Assembly (NCBI GenBank): GCA_964444465.1
Contig: CAYUGZ010000014.1
Coordinates: 1 to 19,636 of the forward strand
DNA: 19,636 nt
Direction of reading: 5' to 3'
Source of the DNA: JACPNE01 sp964444465
GTDB lineage: Archaea > Nanobdellota > Nanobdellia > SCGC-AAA011-G17 > JACPNG01
Under the pieces are notes generated by a model. It searched no databases and was not told the DNA's origin. It worked only from the letters and a program-made list of their open reading frames with translations. A program made the position numbers and the translations under genes. The stretch's first letter is position 1. Each line of letters begins with the position of its first letter. This document shows positions 1 through 6,597 of the stretch, piece after piece.

Positions 1-48
1 CCAAAGAAAATTATAACCTTCTTGTTGGAGGATTTTTACATCAACCAT
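1..48 (-). CDS. Start of an unidentified protein, truncated by the window edge
   Basis: An ATG on the minus strand opens a frame that stays open for 16 codons to the window edge (MVDVKILQQEGYNFLW). A GAGG Shine-Dalgarno-like motif lies about eight bases upstream. The gene sits downstream of tRNA-His on the same strand and may share its transcript. The fragment is too short to identify. Confidence 0.5.
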   Translation of the reverse strand, partial: MVDVKILQQEGYNFLW

Positions 49-74
49 GTCTAATTCCTCTTTTATGGGGTAAG

Positions 75-148
75 GGCGGTAGGCGAGAATCGAACTCGCG
101 ATCTTCAGATCCACAGACTGACGTGTTAACCACTACACTACTACCGCC
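75..148 (-). tRNA. tRNA-His (GTG anticodon) with encoded G-1
   Basis: Read on the minus strand this folds into a complete cloverleaf. The seven-pair acceptor stem begins GCGGTAG and pairs fully with CTACCGC, after an extra 5' G (G-1) that faces discriminator C73, the histidine identity pair. The D stem is GTGT/ACAC and the T stem GCGAG/CTCGC with loop TTCGATT. The anticodon loop CTGTGGA carries GTG; one T-T mismatch closes the anticodon stem. No intron and no encoded CCA (the next bases are C, T, T). Because G-1 is in the DNA, no Thg1-type addition is needed. Confidence 0.95.
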
Positions 149-172
149 ATTAGAAATTTTTCTTATAGGATT

Positions 173-180
173 TTTATAAA
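173..180 (-). promoter_or_regulatory. TATA box of tRNA-His
   Basis: TTTATAAA centred about 28 bases upstream of the tRNA-His 5' end on the minus strand, the spacing expected of an archaeal TATA box. Confidence 0.6.
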
Positions 181-281
181 TGTAATTATTAAGATTAAGG
201 ATACTATCAATGAATACAACCAACTCTTGTCATTCTCATATCTATTATTTGTGTTTATTACTTATAAGACTATCGATAAGA

Positions 282-291
282 ATATTTAAAT
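282..291 (+). promoter_or_regulatory. TATA box of the VIT1-like transporter gene
   Basis: ATATTTAAAT centred about 28 bases before the ATG at 315, with no Shine-Dalgarno motif between. This fits a leaderless archaeal transcript. Confidence 0.55.
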
Positions 292-314
292 AAATATTAT
301 TTAATAAAACTATA

Positions 315-1004
315 ATGGAAAAAGAGGTAAAACATGAACATAGTAGCAAATATAATTTAAGGGATATAATTCTTGGTGGACAAGATGGTTTGGTTAATGT
401 TTTAGGAATAGTATTGGCTGTTGCTACAGCAACAAGAGATATTAGGATAGTATTAATTACTGGATTAGCAGCTACATTTGCTGAATCATTATCAATGGCT
501 GCAGTTGCATATACTTCAACAAAAGCAGCTAGAGATTACTATTTAAGTATAATTCAAGAAGAGAAAAAAGATATAATTTTAACACCTAAAGAACATAAAA
601 GAAAAGTTAGAGAAATTTATTCTAAAAAAGGTTTTAAAGGAACATTATTGAATAATATTATTAGTCATGTTATTTCTGATAAAAAATTATGGGTTAACAC
701 AATGGTTAGTGAAGATTTAGGGGTGTCCCAAGAAAAATATACCTCTCCATTAAAAAGTGCAGTAGTTGTAGGACTGGCTGCAGTCATTGGATCATTAGTT
801 CCATTAATTCCATTTGTATTCTCAATTCAATATAAGATTACTTTTGCTTTAGTATTATCTATCCTAGTTTTATTTATAACTGGGGCTGTAAAGGCTAAAT
901 TAACTATTGGAAGTTGGATTAGGTCTGGGTTAGAAATAAGCATCATAGGTATATTAGCTGCATTAATTGGTTATGTTATTGGATTAGCTCTAGGAACAAT
1001 ATAA
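315..1004 (+). CDS. VIT1/CCC1-family Fe(II)/Mn(II) transporter
   Basis: A 229-residue integral membrane protein of the VIT1/CCC1 family, which moves ferrous iron or manganese across membranes, usually by metal/proton exchange. The family signature is near the N terminus (GGQDGLVNVLGIVLAVA, residues 21-37), followed by a second helix with AESLSMAA (56-63). A charged cytosolic stretch rich in Lys and Glu (about 75-125) corresponds to the region that binds metal in other members. The last 85 residues hold three more hydrophobic spans ending in a Gly-rich helix, so about five spans in all, as usual. The typical GEY after the SMA motif reads VAY here, so the metal-binding details may differ. Start chosen at the ATG 28 bases after a TATA box. 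Monocistronic. Direction of transport and metal are not visible. Confidence 0.88.
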   Translation: MEKEVKHEHSSKYNLRDIILGGQDGLVNVLGIVLAVATATRDIRIVLITGLAATFAESLSMAAVAYTSTKAARDYYLSIIQEEKKDIILTPKEHKRKVREIYSKKGFKGTLLNNIISHVISDKKLWVNTMVSEDLGVSQEKYTSPLKSAVVVGLAAVIGSLVPLIPFVFSIQYKITFALVLSILVLFITGAVKAKLTIGSWIRSGLEISIIGILAALIGYVIGLALGTI

Positions 1005-1067
1005 TTTAATATTTACTTTTTTCTATACAAAAGATTATAAATATAAATTCAAAGTTAAAAATATAAA

Positions 1068-1289
1068 ATGCCACAAAAAAAGGGTCCAGTTTACAAAGAT
1101 AAGAAGGGGAACACATTATTTGGGTTTTCTCAAGTTAGTCTAGAAAGAACTAACATCAAACTAAATGGTGTTGTGATGGGCTTAAAAATTCTAATATTCT
1201 TATTTGTACTTCTTTTAATTGGGATGGGTGCATTTATTGTGTGGGTAGCACAAAATGATGTTATTACAAGAATGATTTATGGTTATTAA
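1068..1289 (+). CDS. Small single-span membrane protein, unknown function
   Basis: A 73-residue protein I do not recognise. The first 37 residues are basic and polar (MPQKKGPVYKDKKGNTLFGF...). One strong hydrophobic helix follows (about 38-60, KILIFLFVLLLIGMGAFIVWV), then a short tail. The Lys-rich N terminus suggests it lies in the cytoplasm. A TATA-like GATTATAAATA box centred about 30 bases upstream supports the ATG and leaderless transcription, so this is probably a real gene. The size recalls small Sec or signal-peptidase accessory subunits, but I see no Sec61-beta signature. Its end overlaps the end of the convergent ThiS-like gene by four bases. Confidence 0.65.
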   Translation: MPQKKGPVYKDKKGNTLFGFSQVSLERTNIKLNGVVMGLKILIFLFVLLLIGMGAFIVWVAQNDVITRMIYGY

Positions 1290-1483
1290 CCACCACTTAT
1301 AACACTTAACAATTCTATTTTATCATTATCATTTAATTTAGTATTTATGGTTATTATTTCATCTTTTCTTATGATAATAACCTCATTTTCATTAATATTT
1401 AATTTAGAAAAAATATTTTTTATTGAATTAACATCTAGCTCATGAGTTTTGTTTTCCCTTTGAATAAACACATTAATCTTCAT
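1286..1483 (-). CDS. ThiS/MoaD/SAMP-like ubiquitin-fold sulfur carrier
   Basis: A 65-residue protein with the length, alternating strand pattern and C-terminal Gly-Gly (SVISGG) of the beta-grasp sulfur carriers ThiS and MoaD and the archaeal SAMP/Urm1 group. In that family an E1-like enzyme adenylates the C-terminal glycine. The glycine then accepts sulfur for thiamine, molybdopterin or tRNA thiolation, or is attached to lysines of target proteins. The central LNINENEVIIIRKDEII resembles the ThiS core. No E1-like enzyme or thiamine/molybdopterin gene is in the window, so sulfur donor versus protein tag cannot be decided. Transcribed divergently from rel from a palindromic TATA element centred 26 bases upstream of its ATG, hence probably leaderless. 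Confidence 0.7.
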   Translation of the reverse strand: MKINVFIQRENKTHELDVNSIKNIFSKLNINENEVIIIRKDEIITINTKLNDNDKIELLSVISGG

Positions 1484-1504
1484 AAAAATCCTAAAAAATA
1501 TTTA

Positions 1505-1514
1505 GTTTATAAAC
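1505..1514. promoter_or_regulatory. Palindromic TATA element between the ThiS-like gene and rel
   Basis: GTTTATAAAC is a perfect 10-base palindrome between two divergent genes. Its centre is 26 bases from the ThiS-like ATG (1483) and about 40 bases from the Rel ATG (1550). A second box, TTTTTATATT at 1521-1530, is centred about 26 bases from the Rel start. The palindrome could recruit TBP in either orientation. Confidence 0.55.
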
Positions 1515-1549
1515 GTAATGTTTTTATATTATTTTTAAATACATATATC

Positions 1550-3439
1550 ATGAGATTAAGTAAATTATTGGATAAAATAAAAGGATATAACCATCAAGCT
1601 GATTTAGATCTTATTAGAAAAGCATATAAATTTTCTAAGGAACTTCATAAAGATAAAAAAAGAGCTTCTGGTGAGCCTTATATCCAACATCCCTTAAATG
1701 TTGCTTATATTCTAGCTGAACATAAGTTAGATGATGATTCTATTGTAGCTGCTTTACTTCATGATTTAGTAGAAGATACTTCTATTTCTTTAGATGAAAT
1801 TAAAAAAGAATTTGGTGAAGATATAGCTACATTAGTAGATGGATTAACAAAATTAACTCAAATAAAATATGAAGCAAAAAGAAATGTAGAATATATAAGA
1901 AAAATGTTAGTTTCTTCTACAAAAGATGTGAGAATTATTCTAATAAAATTAGCAGATAAACTGCATAACATGAGGACTGTAAAGTATCTAGAAGAAAGTA
2001 AAATTAAAAGAACATGTAGAGAGACATTATATGTATATGCTCCTTTAGCACATAAATTAGGAATGGCTTCTATAAAAGATGAATTAGAAGATTTATCATT
2101 TAAATATTTGCATCCAACTATGTATCAAAAATTTAAAGAAAAATTTGGAAAAAGAAAAATAAGTAGGGAAAATGAAATTAAAAAAATAATTTCTATTATA
2201 GATAAAAAACTTAAAGAACAAGGGATAAATGCATCAATTTTAGGAAGGGCGAAACATTTCTATAGTGTTTATAAAAAGATGATAGAAAAAAATAGAAGTT
2301 TTGAAGAAATTTATGATTTAATTGGATTAAGAATAATAACTGATACTGTTAAAGAATGTTATGAGGCTTTAGGGATCATACATAATTTATGGACTCCAAT
2401 TCCAGGAGAATTTGATGATTATATAGCAATGCCCAAACCAAATATGTATCAGAGTTTACATACAGCTGTTGTTGCATTTAATCAATCAGTTGAATTTCAA
2501 ATTAGAACTCATGAGATGGATAAACTTGCTGAAGAAGGAATAGCGATTCATTGGAGTTATAAAGGGGTGAAGGAAGATAGACAATTTGACAAAAGATTAA
2601 ATTTATTGAAACAAATATTAAGTCTACAATCAGAATCTAAAAACGTTAAAGAATTTATGGAATTTTTAAAAGACGTTTTTGAAGATGAAATATATATTTT
2701 TACACCTAAAGGAGATATAATTAATCTTCCTAAAGGATCTTGTCCTATAGACTTTGCTTATGCAGTTCATAGTAGTGTAGGGGATAGATGTAATGGAGCT
2801 GTTGTAAATGGAAGAATTGTTCCTTTAAGACATCAATTAAAAAGTGGGGATATGGTTAAAATATTAACTTCTAAAAACCCTTCTCCTAAGAGAGATTGGT
2901 TAAAAATTGTTAATACAGCTAAAGCTAGAAATAGAATCAAACAATTCATTAGTTTACATGAAGACATTCCTTTACCTAAATTAGAGAATAAACAAAAAAC
3001 TAGTTTGATTAAACAAAAATCTACTTTTGTTAATATAAATAAAAAACCAATATACAACTATAAATTAGCTAAAGATTGTAGCCCTGTACCTAGACAAAAA
3101 ATAATTGCCCAATCATATAAAAATAGATACACTATCCATCAAAGAAGTTGTAGTAATGTTGATATAAGAAAATCAATTGATGCTTCTTGGGCAGACATAT
3201 CTTTTCCAATAGTAATTAAGATAACCTCTAAAGATAGAGTTGGATTGTTAGCTGATATTTTAAACACAATAGCTGCAACTGGAACTAATGTAAATCTAGC
3301 TAAGTCTAGAAAGGTGAGTAATAATTATGCAGAAATAGAATTAGGAATTACACCTGAAAATTTAGATCATATAAGGGATTTGTTATTTAAAATAAAGAAC
3401 ATAAAGAGTATAGAGAAGATTTCTATTGATAAAAGATGA
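1550..3439 (+). CDS. rel: Rel/SpoT-type bifunctional (p)ppGpp synthetase/hydrolase
   Basis: A 629-residue long RelA-SpoT homologue, the enzyme that makes and breaks the alarmone (p)ppGpp. Domains in order: HD hydrolase (about 25-180) with H47, H71-D72, E75-D76, D136 and N140, so its Mn site appears intact; synthetase (about 225-340) with GRAKH, YDLIGLRII (D256) and VEFQIRT (E315); TGS (about 381-441); a reduced zinc-finger-like segment (C510, H530, C534); ACT (about 553-625). The usual length is about 720-740, the shortfall lying between TGS and ACT. The synthetase charge motif reads EFDD (287-290), as in monofunctional RelA, instead of the RxKD usual in bifunctional enzymes. An upstream ATG at 1442 would add 36 unrelated residues and run into the divergent gene; I chose 1550 because it matches the family N terminus and lies 26 bases after a TATA box. 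Confidence 0.95.
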   Translation: MRLSKLLDKIKGYNHQADLDLIRKAYKFSKELHKDKKRASGEPYIQHPLNVAYILAEHKLDDDSIVAALLHDLVEDTSISLDEIKKEFGEDIATLVDGLTKLTQIKYEAKRNVEYIRKMLVSSTKDVRIILIKLADKLHNMRTVKYLEESKIKRTCRETLYVYAPLAHKLGMASIKDELEDLSFKYLHPTMYQKFKEKFGKRKISRENEIKKIISIIDKKLKEQGINASILGRAKHFYSVYKKMIEKNRSFEEIYDLIGLRIITDTVKECYEALGIIHNLWTPIPGEFDDYIAMPKPNMYQSLHTAVVAFNQSVEFQIRTHEMDKLAEEGIAIHWSYKGVKEDRQFDKRLNLLKQILSLQSESKNVKEFMEFLKDVFEDEIYIFTPKGDIINLPKGSCPIDFAYAVHSSVGDRCNGAVVNGRIVPLRHQLKSGDMVKILTSKNPSPKRDWLKIVNTAKARNRIKQFISLHEDIPLPKLENKQKTSLIKQKSTFVNINKKPIYNYKLAKDCSPVPRQKIIAQSYKNRYTIHQRSCSNVDIRKSIDASWADISFPIVIKITSKDRVGLLADILNTIAATGTNVNLAKSRKVSNNYAEIELGITPENLDHIRDLLFKIKNIKSIEKISIDKR

Positions 3440-3445
3440 TAAAAC

Positions 3446-3452
3446 TTATAAA
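3446..3452 (+). promoter_or_regulatory. TATA box of the flavin reductase gene
   Basis: TTATAAA centred 26 bases before the ATG at 3475. The gene therefore appears to have its own leaderless promoter although rel ends only about 35 bases upstream. Confidence 0.6.
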
Positions 3453-3474
3453 TGGATTTTAAAAATCAGTTCTT

Positions 3475-4185
3475 ATGGAAATAAAAGAATTTGATTTAAA
3501 AATATCTGAAATAATAGAAGAAACTTATGATACTAAAACTTATAGAATTAATTTAGAAGGGAATGAACTTAATTTTGAACCTGGACAATTTGTTAGTTTA
3601 ATTTTAGATTTTTCAAAAGATGGAAAAACTGAGAAAGTTGGAAGATCATATTCTATCTCATCTTCTCCATTAAAGAAAGAATATATAGATTTAACAATTA
3701 AGAAAACAAATAAAGGTGGAGTAGCAGATTATATTCTTGATAATCTAAAAGTTGGTGATGAAATTAAGATTAAAGGACCTTATGGGGTGTTTATTTTTAA
3801 AGATGAAATTAAAAAAGTTGTATTTATAGCAAGTGGTTCTGGAATCTCATCTTTAATGTGTATGATAAGATATAATGTAGATAAAAAATTAGATACTAAA
3901 ATAACTTTATTGTTGAGCAATAAAACCCCAGAAGATATAATTTTTAGAAAAGATTTAGAAAAATCAAAAAATAAAGGAATTAATATAATAAATACAGTAA
4001 CAAGATACGATAAAGAAGATTGGGATGGAGAGAAAGGAAGAATAAATCAAGATATGATTAAAAAACATGCTGATTTAGATTCTATATTCTATATTTGTGG
4101 GCTACCTCAAATGGTAGATGGAATTAAAAAAGAATTAGAGGCTCTTGGGGTGGATAAAACAAAAATTAAAATTGAGAAGTATTAA
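3475..4185 (+). CDS. Ferredoxin-NADP reductase-like FAD/NAD(P)H oxidoreductase
   Basis: A 236-residue cytoplasmic flavoprotein of the ferredoxin-NADP(+) reductase superfamily. The FAD domain (about 1-105) has PGQFVSL and the flavin motif GRSYSISSSP (56-65), then GPYG (101-104). The nucleotide domain has GSGISSLMCMIR (121-132, the usual GTGIAPxxxMIR) and FYICGLPQMVDG near the C terminus. No 2Fe-2S or haem domain is fused, so it must exchange electrons with a separate partner such as ferredoxin or flavodoxin. It lacks the multi-subunit context of NfnA or dihydroorotate dehydrogenase PyrK. Its end overlaps the convergent ASCH-like gene by four bases. The family is clear; the partner is not. Confidence 0.85.
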   Translation: MEIKEFDLKISEIIEETYDTKTYRINLEGNELNFEPGQFVSLILDFSKDGKTEKVGRSYSISSSPLKKEYIDLTIKKTNKGGVADYILDNLKVGDEIKIKGPYGVFIFKDEIKKVVFIASGSGISSLMCMIRYNVDKKLDTKITLLLSNKTPEDIIFRKDLEKSKNKGINIINTVTRYDKEDWDGEKGRINQDMIKKHADLDSIFYICGLPQMVDGIKKELEALGVDKTKIKIEKY

Positions 4186-4553
4186 ACTTTTAAAAATCTA
4201 ATTAATGTAACTAAATCTTCGTTTCTTATTTCATGATTATATAAAAATTCTAATTTTTCTTTTGCTTTTTTTAAATTCAAATCTTGAATGTCAGTTCTTA
4301 TTAAATGACTTTCAGTTAACTGATCAAATTTCATTACATCTAATCTATTTATCTGAACTCTTGGTTCATATTCTTCGAAAATTGGAGGAACTTGACCATA
4401 AGGTGATTTTTTGAATCTAACTAAGACAATATCTCCAATATTATAAGGGGTTTTTATACCAGGAATAGTTCTATCTCCATACCTTAAAGTTCCATCTAAC
4501 TCTCCTATCTCTATAGGATTCATAAACTCATTTCCAAACCATAAAGTGTTCAT
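4182..4553 (-). CDS. Probable ASCH/PUA-like domain protein
   Basis: A 123-residue soluble protein. The pattern of KTPYNIGDIVLVRFKK followed by INRLDVMKFDQLTESH and a helix ending KLEFLYN resembles ASCH domains: a basic strand, GDxVxF, then a strand with F-x-x-L-T-E and a C-terminal helix. ASCH is a PUA-like fold, usually linked to RNA binding or modified-nucleoside hydrolysis. I started it at the ATG at 4553, one base after the aroE-like stop, rather than at the overlapping GTG at 4574; coupled translation is likely. The residues that define amidohydrolase-type ASCH enzymes are not evident. The family call is tentative. Confidence 0.5.
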   Translation of the reverse strand: MNTLWFGNEFMNPIEIGELDGTLRYGDRTIPGIKTPYNIGDIVLVRFKKSPYGQVPPIFEEYEPRVQINRLDVMKFDQLTESHLIRTDIQDLNLKKAKEKLEFLYNHEIRNEDLVTLIRFLKV

Positions 4554-4554
4554 A

Positions 4555-5601
4555 TTAATTAAAAATTGCTTCACTCATTATTTTTTCTAATTCATTTTCA
4601 GAAGTAATGTTAGGGTGAACATGATTAAATGCTGGAATAGCTTGATGTAAGACCATTGGAAGTCCATCTTGTGTTTTTAAAATCCCATAAGCTTCAGCAA
4701 CTCTTAATGTAGTTGTTTTTCCATCTCTAATATTAATATCACTTACAATTACATCTTGAGATAATTGAGTAATATTTTTTTCTGCTTCTGACTCTTCCTT
4801 AAATTTATTATCTTTATTTGGTACATTTTCATCGGATTCTTTACTTGCAGTTGCGAATGCAGAAAATTTAGATAAACTTCCTTCTGTTCCTTTATTTGAA
4901 ACATTGATAACCATATCTGCCCTATTTAATAATTCACCAATTTTATCTTCTCCTCCAAATTTTATATTCTCTTTTAATCCTGGAAAAAAACCTTTCATAT
5001 GTTCAGCAATTTTATTTGCTTTTGATACAGTTCTATTTAAAATTGTTAGAGATTTAGGATCTTTTTGTAATAAATGATAAACAACAGAAGAAGTTACTCC
5101 ACCTGCACCTAATATCAAAATATTTTTATTGTAGATTATACCTTTTCCAAATTCTTTTTCTAATCCTTTTACATAGCCTATTCCATCTGTGTTGTGTCCA
5201 ATCAATCTAGAACCATTTTCTCCTTCTTTTTTAACAATTAAGTTGATAGAACCAATTCTTTCAGCATCTTCACTTAATTCTTCTAAATGTTCTACACTAG
5301 AATCTTTAAAACCAGAACCAGCACCTCCGCCTAAATACTTTTTATCTTGTTTAAAAGCTTGAAATATAGTGGGAATGTCTTTAGGGTTAGCAACAACCAT
5401 GATACTTCTAATATTCAAACCTAAACTTTGATAAGCAGAATTCCACATCCTTGGAGTTCCTGCAGGATAATCATGATCTATTAATGGGACAGTATAACCA
5501 TCTAAACTATCTAATTCAGAAATTTCAATAGAATTCATTTTAGGTAGCTTAGCTATCTTTACAATATCTTGTTGTATCAATTCTTTTAAACTACTCGCCA
5601 T
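4555..5601 (-). CDS. aroE: Divergent shikimate dehydrogenase-like NADP enzyme
   Basis: A 348-residue protein with the two-domain AroE architecture; typical members are 270-290 residues and reduce 3-dehydroshikimate with NADPH. The cofactor domain is canonical: ILGAGGVTSS (163-172), LNRTVSKANKIAE (188-200, an NADP-type basic clamp) and DMVINVSNKG. Catalytic Lys (K99) and Asp (D139, in GHNTDG) positions align. The substrate lobe is abnormal: the usual SxSPxMHN loop reads HDYPAGTPRMWN (43-54) and the conserved NVTxPxK loop reads GAGSGFK (93-99). A hydrophilic insert (about 252-276) also lengthens it. The protein may act on a different substrate, or be a dedicated diverged AroE. No other shikimate gene is nearby. 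First gene of a probable pair with the ASCH-like gene. Confidence 0.78.
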   Translation of the reverse strand: MASSLKELIQQDIVKIAKLPKMNSIEISELDSLDGYTVPLIDHDYPAGTPRMWNSAYQSLGLNIRSIMVVANPKDIPTIFQAFKQDKKYLGGGAGSGFKDSSVEHLEELSEDAERIGSINLIVKKEGENGSRLIGHNTDGIGYVKGLEKEFGKGIIYNKNILILGAGGVTSSVVYHLLQKDPKSLTILNRTVSKANKIAEHMKGFFPGLKENIKFGGEDKIGELLNRADMVINVSNKGTEGSLSKFSAFATASKESDENVPNKDNKFKEESEAEKNITQLSQDVIVSDINIRDGKTTTLRVAEAYGILKTQDGLPMVLHQAIPAFNHVHPNITSENELEKIMSEAIFN

Positions 5602-5657
5602 GATTCTATCTCTAAAAAATTGATTTTTAAAACTTTCTTTTTTTAAAAAATAAGAAA

Positions 5658-5900
5658 TTAAGAAGCTTTACTTAATGATTTTTCTAAAGCGGTCTTATCA
5701 AATCCAATTATTATTTTTCCATCAATTTCTACAACTGGAACGCCCATTTGTCCGGATTTTTCAACCATTTCTTTAGCTGCTTCTTGATCACTAGCTACAT
5801 TCACTTCAGTATATTTAACATCTTTGTCTTTTAAAAAATCCTTGACTTTTTCACACCATGGACATGTAGGTGTTGAATAAACTTTAATTTTATGTGTCAT
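5658..5900 (-). CDS. Glutaredoxin/NrdH-like thiol redoxin
   Basis: An 80-residue single-domain glutaredoxin. It begins with a beta strand and the active site TPTCPWC (C13-P-W-C16), followed by a helix. The cis-proline loop is GVPVVEIDG and the terminal Gly motif is GFDKTALEK. These features match NrdH/glutaredoxin-like proteins that reduce ribonucleotide reductase or other cytoplasmic disulfides using thiols or thioredoxin reductase; the short length fits. No signal peptide, so it is cytoplasmic and separate from the extracytoplasmic DsbA modules in the window. A weak AT-rich promoter-like stretch lies upstream. It is 57 bases before the AroE-like gene on the same strand and may be cotranscribed. 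Confidence 0.92.
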   Translation of the reverse strand: MTHKIKVYSTPTCPWCEKVKDFLKDKDVKYTEVNVASDQEAAKEMVEKSGQMGVPVVEIDGKIIIGFDKTALEKSLSKAS

Positions 5901-5963
5901 TTTTTACTTCCATAAAGAATAATTAATATTTTTATGTTATAAACATTTTCTTTTAGTGTTAAA

Positions 5964-6143
5964 TCATATTTTAAGATGACTTACAGAGCATTTTACATCA
6001 CTATAATCACAAAAAACACAACAACTATCTTTAGCATTGATCATTTTATCACACTTAGAACATTTAAAGAAAGGCATACATTTGTTTTTAGGAATGCCCA
6101 TACTAGTAATACATTTACACTCAGGACACTTTAAATCAGCCAT
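5964..6143 (-). CDS. GDCCVxC-type small cysteine-rich protein
   Basis: A 59-residue protein beginning MADLKCPECKC. It has a CPEC pair (6, 9), C11, a second knuckle FKCSKC (28, 31) after MPFF, and then the run DSCCVFCDYSDVKC (39-52). This layout matches small bacterial proteins with a GDCCVFCSYGxxxCP core, here with Asp-Ser in place of Gly-Asp. They are presumed to bind metal or act in thiol redox chemistry, and some relatives carry selenocysteine; function is not established. Here all positions are ordinary cysteine codons. Start supported by GAGGTG just upstream. It lies 16 bases after the repeat-rich secreted protein, so the two probably form an operon. Confidence 0.75.
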   Translation of the reverse strand: MADLKCPECKCITSMGIPKNKCMPFFKCSKCDKMINAKDSCCVFCDYSDVKCSVSHLKI

Positions 6144-6159
6144 TTACACCTCTTGTTGA

Positions 6160-6570
6160 TTAATATACGTAAACACTATCTCTAACTCTAGAGTGTTTAG
6201 ATCTTGAATATTTTGAAGTTCTATAATTATTATATCTAGATTTGTAAGATTTAGTGTAATGTTTAGATCTTGAATATTTTGAAGTTCTATAATTATTATT
6301 TTTTGAGTTATAACTACTATATTTAGAGTTTTTATATTTTGAATTATACTTACTATATTTGTTATAATTGCTATATCTAATTCCTTTGTAACTATCTCTT
6401 TGTATTATGTTATTATCATGAATATTATAATTATTATTTATAACAATAATAATTTTATGATTTTTTAAATTTTGATCATCATATCTTCCATGTTTATTTG
6501 TTGTGTGGAAAGCTTCTACATTTGAAGCTATCAAAATCATAAATACAAACAAAATAAATAATTTTTTCAT
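6160..6570 (-). CDS. Secreted Tyr/Ser/Asn/Lys repeat protein
   Basis: A 136-residue protein with a Sec-type signal peptide (basic MKK, hydrophobic LFILFVFMILIAS, likely cleavage after VEA near residue 20). The mature part is extremely low-complexity and basic, composed mainly of Tyr, Ser, Asn, Lys and Arg. Segments of the form YRTSKYSRSKH occur twice, spaced 22 residues apart. Such composition suggests a disordered or fibrous cell-surface or extracellular polymer, perhaps binding polyanions, but I recognise no family. A TATA-like TAAGTTTTATC box about 24 bases upstream supports the start. The underlying DNA contains a 39-base direct repeat, so the gene can expand or contract. Confidence 0.7.
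   Translation of the reverse strand: MKKLFILFVFMILIASNVEAFHTTNKHGRYDDQNLKNHKIIIVINNNYNIHDNNIIQRDSYKGIRYSNYNKYSKYNSKYKNSKYSSYNSKNNNYRTSKYSRSKHYTKSYKSRYNNYRTSKYSRSKHSRVRDSVYVY
6195..6233 (-). repeat. 39-base direct repeat, copy 1
   Basis: Identical to 6261-6299 over 39 bases and offset by 66 bases (22 codons), so it keeps the reading frame of the secreted repeat protein. It encodes the second NNYRTSKYSRSKH unit. Confidence 0.85.
6261..6299 (-). repeat. 39-base direct repeat, copy 2
   Basis: Second identical copy, encoding the first NNYRTSKYSRSKH unit of the secreted protein. Near-identity at the DNA level suggests recent duplication. Confidence 0.85.
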
Positions 6571-6597
6571 GTTGTTTAGATAATGATAAAACTTATA

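Noticed and set aside
41..223. A 60-codon minus-strand reading frame
   Set aside because: It runs through the tRNA-His gene and has no ribosome site; the cloverleaf explains the sequence.
1442..1549. Longer N terminus for Rel from an ATG at 1442
   Set aside because: The added 36 residues are unlike any Rel N terminus, overlap the divergent ThiS-like gene and its promoter, and lie upstream of the rel TATA box.
4554..4574. GTG start of the ASCH-like gene inside the aroE-like gene
   Set aside because: The ATG at 4553, one base after the aroE-like stop, is simpler.
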